Shown one piece after another: positions 39,670 through 50,981 of a stretch of DNA of 64,000 nt. The position numbers and the translations under genes were made by a program. Positions within the stretch are counted from its first letter, which is position 1. Each line of letters starts with the position of its first letter. Source of the DNA: Macropodus opercularis (lineage: Eukaryota; Chordata; Actinopteri; Anabantiformes; Osphronemidae); NCBI GenBank assembly GCA_030770545.1, contig CM061096.1:8103501-8167500 (forward strand), given 5' to 3'. Below the pieces are notes generated by a model. That model did not search any database and had not been told where the DNA came from. It saw only the letters and a list, made by a program, of their open reading frames with translations.

Positions 39670-40377
39670 TTGACACTGAACTCTGCAGTGTGGCTTTCGC
39701 TCGCGTCTAAACACGTTGGGTTGACATCCTGTGGCAGTGAACACTCAATATCCGCACACTGCCGTTCAGCTCGAGTTTAGGCTTCAGCATATTTTAGTAA
39801 CATACTATAATAGCAAATGTCTGTCGGGCGTGCGAAACGCAACATGTTGCTGTGAAAATGCTGTTGAGCCGCAGATCGGTCTTTGTCAAGAGGGTATCAA
39901 ACTACAGCGGACGAAATGGAGGAAGGGACTGGTTATGTGATCGAGTGGCAAACTCTGCCGACCAAACTTAGTCTGCCTTTCCTTTCATAAATGTTATAGA
40001 AGCTATTATAGAGCTAAGCTATTATAAAATCAGTTTGGCGAAACCGATGTTATCCACGTCACGTGTATTGACAAAGACGCCTTTATATTTAAGAATGGCA
40101 ACATGCTCGGAACAATAATAGAGGAAATAAATAAACGTTTTATTGGTAATAGTAGCTGAAATGTTTTGATGATGTAGTGTGTTAGTAACCCCCAACAGAG
40201 GGAGTTATTTTGTCAAATATGCCTCCCTCTATTTGTATGGGCGGGGTCTTTTCATGGCTGCCTGGTACTAACAACAATAGCTTCTTTAAGGATGCTTTTG
40301 TGTTTGCCATCATCATGTTGGTATTCGCCCTCACTCTTTCTCCAGAACTATAACATTTTTGTGTTGCTCTATTGCAG

Positions 40378-43300
40378 TGACTCTTGAGTTTCTACTCCGG
40401 AGCAGCGATCATCTTTCTCCCAGCAGATGGCAGAGCCGGCCAGGACTCTGAGAGTGACCGGTCTACCCACAGACATTGAGGAAGACAGGCTAAAAGACAA
40501 GCTGCTTATTCACTTCATGCGAACCAGGAATGGAGGAGGGGAAGTAGACTCTGTCACTATTGACACGGCAACACCCATCTCTGCCCTCATCACCTATGAA
40601 GACAGAGAAGGTCAGTAGGGTCGCTCCTTATGCTTGTGTATGCAAAGAAAATATAAGGCATGAGGACATTTCTGAGGAATTAATTGTTTTTATTACAAGC
40701 ACACCTTAGTATTGAAATTGTGTTCAACTTTATTATAATACACACAATATACACAGCACGGTATTGCACTGCGTTGACTGCCAACAGTGATTTACACTGG
40801 CCTGGAATGTTGGCATGCAACTCAATGGAATGTTGGCATGCAACTCAATGGAGTGGCCAGTGGTAAAAGTGCTTAGTCAGGATGCTTCTCAGACTGATTT
40901 CCCTCTGGTGACCCCTCTCTCACAGTGGCACAAAGAGTTATTCAACATGGTCGGCACATCCTGGAAGTGGATGGGAAGAGGTATAAACTCACTGTAACTG
41001 AGCATTGTGAAAGGCCGCATCCAGACAAGGTACGTTGGAATATATACGTATTATTGGAAAAAGTAATGAAAAAATGTAAGTAAGTAGTATTTATGCCTTG
41101 TTACCCTTTTCTATAATTGTAGGTCATCTTAAGGTTATCAGCAACTGTGGACTACAGACAGCTTCCTGGGGGAATACAAGCTGTGACAAGCCTTCAGGAG
41201 AGACACCCTGATGTCCAGATACGTTATACAACAGAGCAGTGTACGTTAAATGGCAACTACTCAAAAGTCCAGGCTGCCTTGGCACAGTTAATTGACCAAC
41301 CTCGAAGCCCACAGTCAGCAGGAAGCAAAGACTCTGATCAACCTGCCCCCATTGCTCCTAGGTCTGTTCAGACAACACATTATAGTCAGGAGTCAGAATA
41401 TCAGAGCAGGAAGCATCACAAGCAAAGACACAAGCAAATGTTGGACCCAGCATCGGATGAGTACAAATCCGGCTCACACAGAGACTTAACACCTACCGGT
41501 TATGGCAGAGAAGATCCTGCCCAGACACTCAGCTCAGTTCTCCAGGTCTCTGAGGATCCTACAACATCGGAGGAAGATTTCTCACTAATGGTAGATGCAG
41601 ATGTGTTCCAATATTTGCAGAAACACTGCCAGAAAGAATACCAGCATATCCTTAAAAAGCACGGCGTTGAGGTGGTGGAGCTGACAAATCAGGGGTTGAC
41701 TACACTGTTTCTGCAGATTGCTAAGGCAGGGAGGGAGGGCGGTCCAGCGCTTGAGCGCCTGAAATTGTCAAGAAAAGCTATAAGTACTCTTTGCCAAAAT
41801 AATGAGTCCAAGATCTATCGAGGTCAACTTCTTAAGAGCATGCTTTCCCCTAGAGGAGGATTGCAAAGGGCATTGGAGAACTTAAGTGTCAAATTTCCCC
41901 ATCTTCTTCTGAAAGAAGATGAAATAAATATTTACATTATTGGAAACAGTAGTGATGTGTCTGAAGCCAGGCAATGCCTTCTCCTGGACTCTGGCAAACG
42001 AAGGGGTGCAAAAGATGATGTAGCCAGTCTTCTCAGACATGACTCAAGTTCATTAAATCCTGCTGGTGAGGAGCGAGCCCCCTTCAACATGTCCCCCACT
42101 GAAGAAACTCTGGATGATAGAGTGAATGATATTCTGAGGTCAGGGCAAGATGAGAAGAGAGATGAAGTAGCCAAAAAGTATAAACTAGCAGCTCGGTTTA
42201 AGGATTCAGGATTAGCTGCATTAGGCAATCGACCAACTGACTACACTTTAAGAGGGCACTCATCCTCTAGTAGACAAATGAGTTTTGGGCCAATGTTAGG
42301 GCACGATGTACTGTCAGGAACCACTGAACGTTCTGGTGAAGGAGCCTCCCGAAGCTTAGCCCTAAACACTGGCAAGGACATCTTGTTTAAAAGTGGCAGT
42401 CATTTGCTTTCAAATTTTATAGAACCTCAACCCAAGAGTTCAACTTCCCCTCTCAGTACCACACAGTCCAGGTTATCAGGAAGTGCTGCACTTTCACCTG
42501 CGGGGCCTGGGTCCACCCTGAGGCGAGCCAGTAGTTTCTCAGGAACCCCTCAGCAGAAGGCTCAACTGCTGGAGCGCAAGAGTAAAGATGACTCCAGTAA
42601 GTCCACCGTCAGTTCGAAGAGCAGGTCTCTTACCTTCAGTACCACAGAGAGACACGTCCACCATGTCGACATCAGAGTTTCATCGGACTTGTGGAAGCAC
42701 GTGAAAGAAGCCTACAGCTTTCGGTTGGATGACCTGACTTCCGATGTCCAGGTGAAAGAGAGTCACTCGGAAAGTGGTGAATTGACTGTCACCTTAAGAG
42801 GCGCTAGCGCAGCCATAGTAAGCTCATGTCACCTGGCTTTACAGAGACTGATTGAGTCAGTTAGCGCAGACTTCTCTGTGAAGGTGCTGCTGTTATCAGA
42901 ATTGGGTGTCACAGATTCAGCAGATGAAACTTTACTGGCTTGTTGTACTGAAGTGTGCAGTCGCTTCAAAAAGGTCACTATCTCACTTTCAAAGGAAAGT
43001 TTATGTCTTCTCGGTCCAGAACTGCTATGTTCTCAGGTAGCGGCTACTCTGCAGGAAGTATTTTCTGGCGATTTGTCCCAAATACCTGAACAACAGACCT
43101 TCAGTAATCCTATCGCTAGTTATACTCCATCTTCATTTTCACAAACAAATGAGAACCAAATTTCTAGTCTACACTGTAACAGTAATCCTCAGGTGATACC
43201 AGAGAGCAAAACAGGAACAGCTGCTCAGACAGGCGGTGGTCAGAAATGGAGAGCAAGCCACAGAAGTGACTTTAGTGAGACAGATCTGTTGAATGGATCT

Positions 43301-44278
43301 GTTAGGAAGGACCCTGTCACTAAAGAGAAAGTGAAAATGACAAGTGTATTTGAATGTGGTGGGCAGACGACTGATACAGTTGTCAACTACTTGACAGCAG
43401 GATATGATAAAGGTGAAGTGAAACACGCAAATGATGTTAGGTCGACAACAGGCCGCACTGATAAAGATGTGGCTCTTCAGAATAAAAGAAGAACCGCACA
43501 TTCCTCCCCAAACGAGAGCATGGAGAAAACACAAGCAGACATCCAGGAAATCCCAGAGGAATCCAGGTCAAGTCAGGGACACCTGGACTGCATCTGCGTG
43601 TGCGGTCAGAAAGTGTCGCCGATCATGAGAACTGAGTGCGGGGCTGCGCTGTGCTCCGAGTGCCTGGTCACCATTCACGCCCGTTGCAGAGTTTGTCACG
43701 AGACAGTGCCGACACCGCTGGGCATCCGGGGCAAAATGAGCAGCTCCAGCCTACAAATGAGCATCCCAGGTCACAAAGACTCTGCCATCAAGCTCATATA
43801 CAACATTCCCGATGGTATTCAAGGGGTGAGACTTAACTTTAGAAACTGTTCTTTACTGATAAGCTTTGGTTTTGACTGTGTTCATTTCTTTCTAACCCCG
43901 TAGGAGACTCACCCATGTCCTGGAAAACCTTTCCAAGGAGGGGTTTTCGAAGCCTACCTTCCTGACTGTGATACTGCAAGAAAGTTGCTGCCTAGGCTAA
44001 GGACAGCCTTCAAACAGGGACTCACCTTCACTGTGGCAGACAAAGGGACAGCAGCCAAGGTCACCTGGGGCTGTATCCCACACAAAACCAGTGTTCTTGG
44101 AGGCAAATCGGGGTGAGTGAGGCCAGAGGCAGTGTCTAATAGAGCTGTAGTAAAGGTTGGAAACAAAGGTTCACATTTCTTAGATGAACGGTCTTTTGTC
44201 TCTCTCAGGTTTGGTTACCCAGATGGAACATACTTGTCGCGCTTGTCCCAGGTGTTGACCTCCCATGGGATTAAATGA
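40378..44278 (+). CDS. DTX3L-like protein: RRM-like, KH-like, degenerate RING and Deltex C-terminal (DTC) domain
   Basis: The feature starts at the acceptor-defined exon; the ATG is at 40427. Coding exons: 40427-40610, 40926-41029, 41123-43825, 43904-44112, 44209-44278; 3270 bp, 1089 aa, all joins in frame. Residues 1-96 form an RRM-like fold (RTLRVTGLP) resembling RBM43 and the DTX3L N-terminus; 97-157 match the next DTX3L segment; about 248-385 are KH-like; a long Ser/Thr-rich, probably disordered stretch follows. A RING-like cluster spans Cys919-Cys954, and the DTC domain about 965-1089 (GIQG, AYLPD, LTFTV, HKTS, GYPD). In mammals DTX3L pairs with PARP9 in DNA-damage and interferon responses. 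Here the RING lacks the usual first Cys pair and the His, and DTC residues tied to activity are replaced, so ligase function is doubtful. Human DTX3L is 740 aa, so this protein is much longer. Orthology to DTX3L itself is uncertain; a fish-specific relative is as likely. Confidence 0.85.
40805..40850. repeat. 23-bp tandem duplication in intron 1 of the DTX3L-like gene
   Basis: GAATGTTGGCATGCAACTCAATG is present twice in direct tandem (40805-40827 and 40828-40850), with no mismatch. Confidence 0.9.
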
Positions 44279-47200
44279 AGACCAGCCAGATCTCAAGGAT
44301 AAAAGAATGAAACAGGAGAGTCGAGATTAGTTGTTGTGGAGTTTAAATTCCTTACATTTCTTGTAATTGCGGACAATTGCGTTAAGTGTGAGCTGATAAA
44401 ATATTTTTGATGTATAATAATAGTTACGTCTCATTGCAGCCATTTCAGATATTTTAATTATATTTTTGGAATATGACCACTCATGTTTTATTGTTCTACA
44501 TAATGTGTCTGAACTTTATTTAGGAATAATATATTTTATACTGTTTACTGTACATAATACTGTATAAATGAAACATCGTACCTTTGGTTTTAGGATAATT
44601 TAGGTAAGAAAATATGTTGATATTTTAAAATGGCCTGATGATTAAGAAATGAAAAAAATCACATCTTCCGGGTTTTTGTTATGCTTTTTTTATTAGTCCT
44701 GGAAAACATGTAAGGCATATGGTAACATTACACACTGAAGCGTTACAAGCTCTAGAGGCCATGTGGACAACATGGCACCACGCAGTAAACCCAGAGTCAA
44801 GCACAGAAGCAGCATCAATTCAAAGGGTTTAAAAAACAAAGTTGAGACAAGAATGGTTTTAACCAGGAAGAATACAACACAAGGAAGGACAGAGCTGAGG
44901 AGCAGGGTGTGCCCTGTAGAAAATGACCACTGATGACTGAACTAGCGGGACGAGTGTAGTGGGATGGATGTGACGCGAGGTTCTGAAGCTGTCCCAGAGA
45001 TCGGTTAAGGTGTATCGTGAGTGTACCGTGACAGGGCCCGTGCTGAACGTCAGGCCAGGGAGTCAAGTGGCACAGCAGGGCAGTGGATTGGCTTCAGTTG
45101 GCAAATTGACACGATTGGAAGTGCATTCGCAACACAGCACTACATGACGACTAAACTAACTTGGAAGGAGACGGCACATACACACACGCTTTCTTTTCTG
45201 GTCAATAAAACGTGCATCCCAGTAGACAACATGACAAGCCCTGCCAGGGATCGTCATGTTCTGGCCTTAGCATCTCCGCATTGCTGCTGTGGTGTCGCTG
45301 CATTACAACACCTTTAAAACAATAGCTGCAGGCAGATGTGGCTGTTTGAGTTCTCTGTGTGGATGGGTGAACACAGTGGCTCTGCACGTGGAGCTCACCC
45401 GGGCAGAGCATCAACTTTGACTCACAGTACTATGATGCTCACATCAAACATGAACAATGACAGATTGTGCAGTGAACTCAGTGTGCAGTGAAACATAATG
45501 ATGTCACCTCAGGAATGACTTGAAGTTTGTTGTTAAAAGCAAAATTAAGTGTTTTTCCAATGAGGAAAAATGCTTTTTGGAACGATGTGAGAAATCATGT
45601 ATAAAAAAGACGATGCCTGCGAGGGACTTCAGCTACACAAGCCAAGACACACAGAATAGTAGTTGCTGAATACTATACTCATTGGCTAAAGATTGCACTA
45701 AAGATTGATTTCAAATCCCAAACTGCAGATGTTCAGAAGTTACCACTTTATTTGTACTCTTTAATGCATCACTGAGTTGTTAAATGCTTTTGCATAAGTG
45801 TCTAGAATGATGGGAAATCATTTCAAGGTGCAGCTTTACCGCGATGGAAAAGAGCTCAGGCATTAGGCCAAAGTAGAAAGAAGTGGGCTTGAATTTAACT
45901 GACGGATCCACTTGAGCCCACGACCCCAGACACGAAACACCCGTCCAACTGATTGAGCTCATCTCAAAGGCATCTTAGCGTAAAAGAACCATGAGGAACA
46001 TGTTAAAAGAAACCAAATTATAATCTGTTTTCCACATGCTGATGAATGCATGCAATATCTAATTCCAGATGTCAGAGTAATGTTTTATTTGCTACGGACG
46101 TGTGTGGAGTGAGAAAGGGTGATATGGAGATGAATGTATGCTGGCTGCCGCTGCACTGTGACCGTTTCGCCAGCCAAGAAGCTCTGCGGATGCAGCACAG
46201 GAAAAGAGGAACGACTGTTAACAATCTTTGGGTGAACTGAGATCAGCTGCGTAGCGGAAATGTTGTGTCTGGAGCAGGCCAGGACTGAGCTGAGACCAGC
46301 CAAGAGGATGGAGCCTTGTGCAGCTGTGCTACAGCACTGGTATCTCTGCACAGCTGCATGCAAACATCTGGTCCCTCACTTGCTATACAGGTCATTCGGA
46401 AATAAACTGAAAATCTTTTTTACAGTACATTTCCAATTTGGAGGCATACTTCTCTGATTTAATGTGTCTTTTTGTGAAGTTCGTAAACCTAAATGCACGT
46501 GAAGTGTCTTTCACTGTGATACTGTTGTAAACACACAGGAGAAATGAACCCGGCCATTCCACAGAATAATCACATTAAAACACAAGATAGAAATACGGAG
46601 GAAGCCACCTCAGCTTGAGGTAAGCAGGCAGTGTGCGAGGAGCGAGGCGCAGTGCAGGCCTACGCTCCAGCAGGACTGCAACCAATCCAAAACTACAAAT
46701 TGCGTTAAACCTTTTGTAAACTGCAGAAAAGGTATCGTCAGTAGCACCCATGGACATTTGGGATACAACGACAAGAATTGCGTTTCTCCCCCCCAGCGTT
46801 GACAGAAATGCTTCCAAAACAGATTTTCTTTCATTTTTTTCATATTTTTATGCACTGTTAATATTCAAAGCATTGACAGAGGAATATACATACATTTTGG
46901 CACACATGGTTCAGACCAACAAAAAGGCTTTATCACATTTAAAGGAGTGCAGATTAACAGGTCCCCATGTAAAGAGTATGAACTTTGAACTTTAAACCCT
47001 TGGATAACAAAACAAACAAAAAAAAAATATACAGGTAAATCAAAAAAAACATATTAAGTAAAAGATACTTTTTTTTTTACTGAAGCGTTTGTTTCTCACA
47101 TGGCACTCGGAACAGAAGCACCGTCCACAGGTTCACAAAGGGAGCCCAGCAGATTAGAACAGAACACTAACCAGAGGCTAACAGGACACAGTCACTCCCC

Positions 47201-49721
47201 ACACCAGCATGGCGGTCGCCCTCCAGCTCAGCTCACCCTGCCCTGCTCCACATTTGACACCCCGCAGACAAGGATGGATGAATGCTCAGATTTTTCGCTG
47301 CCACCCCGGCGTTACTGGCCAAGGCAGGGACCTTAGCACCAGTGTGTGCCACCTGTGCTTTCACCGAGCTTCAGCAGGATGGATGGTGGATGATGGGGGG
47401 CGGGCAGCAAACCTGGAGCAGAATCAAAGCCTGCGTGGGACTGGAGTGTGACTGCCATGCTTGTAAGTGCATTAAGATCAGCGAGCAGAGTGCAAAATAC
47501 TAATACCAACTGTCCTCACAACACATGCCTCTTATCAGACGGGGGGAGAGATAGAATAAGACGGGCTGTTGGGTGAGAGCTACATAATACTGTAGCAGAG
47601 TAGTGCGATGGGGAAGTGTGACGGGGGGCAGGGTGGGTGCTTTTGAAACCTGACGAACGACCTGAGGACACACACATCTTTTCACACACAATGGCACATC
47701 ACACACAGTACATGAGGGAGGCCACTCATGCTAACACAACATTTTTTTCTCTCTTTTTACATTTTTTTTGTGACATTTTGCTTTAGGTTTTTTTTTTTTT
47801 TTTTTTTTACAAAGTTACTAGTCACCATCTGAGTCTGAACACCAAGGCCGGGCTCACAGGCAGACAGGCAGGTAGATTATGTTTAAGTTGCAAAGTTGAC
47901 ATCCGCCCACACAGATGACTTATGATGCCCGTGCGGCGTGAAGAAACACCACAGGACATGCCCAACACTCTAAGATCACGACAGCCAGGCTAAATTCATA
48001 CTGGCCATTAGGGGGAGCGGTGCGCCGTGTAAGTACTGCACACATTGTCAAGACTAGACTTGAATTTCAGTTTAATTCAGCTTTACCAAATGACTTGGAA
48101 TCTGCTTCACCGCCTCTTGGTATATTCAGAAATCCCTATACATTCATACACCTGCTAAAATACTGGTAAACAGCACTGACTGTTGCCAGATACAGGGTTA
48201 GGGAAGCAGAAAAGAGAGAACCAGAGAGAGAGAGAGAGTCAGAAGAACAGACCACAGTGCCATCTCTGACGAGCCTGACGCCTGTTGCTATGCCGACCAT
48301 AGAGAGGGGAATGGAAAGAGGCGAGAGAGAGTAGAGAGGAGGAGAGGAGACAAAGTATGGACGCCAGCTTGAATTGAATTCTCCTCTCTCTGGTCAGTGA
48401 TCGGCAGGCGAGCGGCGGCTCTGAAAGGAGCAGAATGCCACGGAGCGCCTCGAGGAGGATCAGGGAGGAAAAGCCCGATCCCGAGGGAAAAGGGCTGGTA
48501 TTCACCTTCTTAACTTGCTCATTTCAAATGCTTCACTGTCTCAGCATGACAGTGCCTCTTTCATCACATTCAGAGTGTGTATGTTTGTGCATTTGTTGCT
48601 TGTTTGAACAGAAACAAATTCTCGCTTAATTGGCAGCGCGCTCTTCTTGCCAACAGTTGTTCAGCTAGAAAAATCTGTAACTAAGGAGAAGGAAGCTGAG
48701 CAATGATTTCTGCTTCCCTATTCAATACTGCACAGAAAGGCTCATTATTAAGGAAATTCATATTCAGGCAAGAGCAAAACTGCTGCCACTGTACTAACTT
48801 CAGTGGAATTTGGTGAGAACACATGCATTGTGGAGCAGTTTCCCCGACCACAAGAGAAAACTGATGCTTGATATATCCAAGCTAAGGCCATAATAACCAA
48901 TGTTAGGCCCTGGAGTGTTAACACCATTGTCAAACATAATGATCAAATCCATGATGCAAATATCTCCAGGTAGGGTAGGACAGATCAGCCAATCACAGGC
49001 ATGTCTGACTCATACTCAGTGACATAACTAAGCTTTGGACACCAAGAGGCAATGTGTGGGTGGGCGTGGTTCTTCGTTTATCTGCCTGTCTTCGTGTCTG
49101 CCTGTGAGTCCGGCCCGTGGACCATGGATGTGGGGTGATGTGGGGGGCGAGGGCGGACTCAGCACAGTGGGGGGGAGAACAGGAGGTGGCAGGTGGAAGT
49201 CAGAGCAGAGCGATTTAGCACAGTGGGAGCTGAAGTGAGAAAGGGGCCTGGGGGTTGAGGGTGTGCGGAGCAGGGATTGTGGTTGTCAAGGAAAAGACCA
49301 TTTGCCCCAGGCCTGGACCCTGTCCACAATCATCTGTGACTCTCTGTCCTTCCCAGTGGGAAGAATCTTTTGAGCAGTGAGGATGCTTTATCAATCTTGT
49401 GAAGCAGAATAAAAAAAAAAAAAAAACTGGAGCGCACTAGTGTAAAAGGTGACTGGATTTTTTTAAGAAGGCAAGAAAATGAGACTGGAGAAAGGAAGGT
49501 GGCTGGAGCCAGGCCTGTGCAATCGCTGCCATTGTGGAGTCAAGAGAGTGATGTAGATGAAAGACTGACATTTATGTGATAGTTTTTATAATCTCCCCAC
49601 CTAACTTCTTCCCATAATTTCTTACCCTCCACCCCCACCCCATGCATCCCTCCCACACCACTACCCCTGCTCCCTGGACACAAACTCCCTGCTGGTCTGC
49701 TCGACTATCCATCCCTCCCTC
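44279..49721. other. Gap between two convergent genes; probably a long vat1 3' UTR
   Basis: No coding exon is recognised on either strand. The DTX3L-like gene ends at the left and vat1 at the right, both pointing into the gap. Minus-strand AATAAA hexamers occur near 44690, 45750 and 46084 and could end vat1 transcripts of different length. I found no plus-strand AATAAA close to the DTX3L-like stop. A T21 run lies at 47788-47808 and a short GA repeat at about 48220-48238. Confidence 0.4.
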
Positions 49722-50947
49722 TCACTTCTCCTCCTTCTTGGGCTCTTCCTTCTTCTCTTCCTCCTTCTTCTCCTCCTTCTTGGGCTCTTCCTTCTTCTTG
49801 TCATCCTTCTTCTCCTCCTTCTTGCCATCGTCCTTCTTCTTATCATCCTTTTTCTTGTCCTCCTTCTTCTTGTCCTCTTTCTTGTCCTCCTTCTTGGGCT
49901 CTTCCTTCTTCTCCTCCTCGGGCATCGGCTCTGTGGTGAGGATAACTTTCCCGATGTTGTTCCTCTCCTGCATCTTTCTCATGGCGTCGCCCACCTAAAG
50001 AGGACGGAAAAAGAAAGACAGTTACATAAGGAGAGATGTAACGAGGCCTACCAAGATTTTGTGTCATTAACTAAAATGTGTTGCGTGTAAACAGTAGTGG
50101 ACTGTTTCTCCTAGACCCCCACATTTTCACAACGTTATAATATTCTGTGCTCTCAATTTTCTGTTTTGAAACCACTGACTAGATCACACATCATACTTTA
50201 ATATGCAACATGTGTGAAATTACATTTATTTAGAGGAGACTTAAAGGGAAACGTGCTGTTTGAGCAGAATACAAGAAATAGCACGATTAAATCCATTTTG
50301 AGGGGATAATGCATAATGTCACTTATGATTTATTAAGCATGAATATATTAATCATTTTAAAATGCATTATAAGCAGAGAACAGATGCTGGATTATAAGAA
50401 TGAATAATTTAAATACTTGTGTGATGATTTATTAAAATCAACGCAGTGACACAGTGATTTAATTTTCTTTACATTGGACAGAGTCGACTTAAAAGTGCTC
50501 TTCCAGTGACTGAGGAGGTCATCGCAGTTGAATTAATCAATAAACCACTTCTGGTTTTCAGAGAGCATTTCATCACAAGTGAATCTCTGGGACTGACATG
50601 TCACTTACTGGATTAGACTCCCGGCAAAGACCAGAAAGTTACAACAGTTTTCAGCTCACAGCCCCCCCTCAACTAAAGATGAATTGGTTTCACACTGTAA
50701 GTCATAACGATGAGAGGACAACCCCCTATCCCCACCCTCCTCTTGACCACTGAACTGTGCACTGCCTGCTCTCATCTCCATCCCTCCTCCCTCCCATCCC
50801 CCCTGTTCGTGCAGGCAGACCACCTAACGACCAGTGCCACGGCAACAGGGCCATCTCCTAGCAACGTAAAGCCTGGCTGAAACGTGGCCCTGACGACTCA
50901 GACACATGGGAAAAAGAGAGCATGTGGGAGTTCGAAGCGAAGGGGTG

Positions 50948-50981
<34 letters not shown>

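Noticed and set aside
49642..49998. Plus-strand Ser/Phe-rich 118-codon frame
   Set aside because: Exact complement of the vat1 Lys/Glu repeat.
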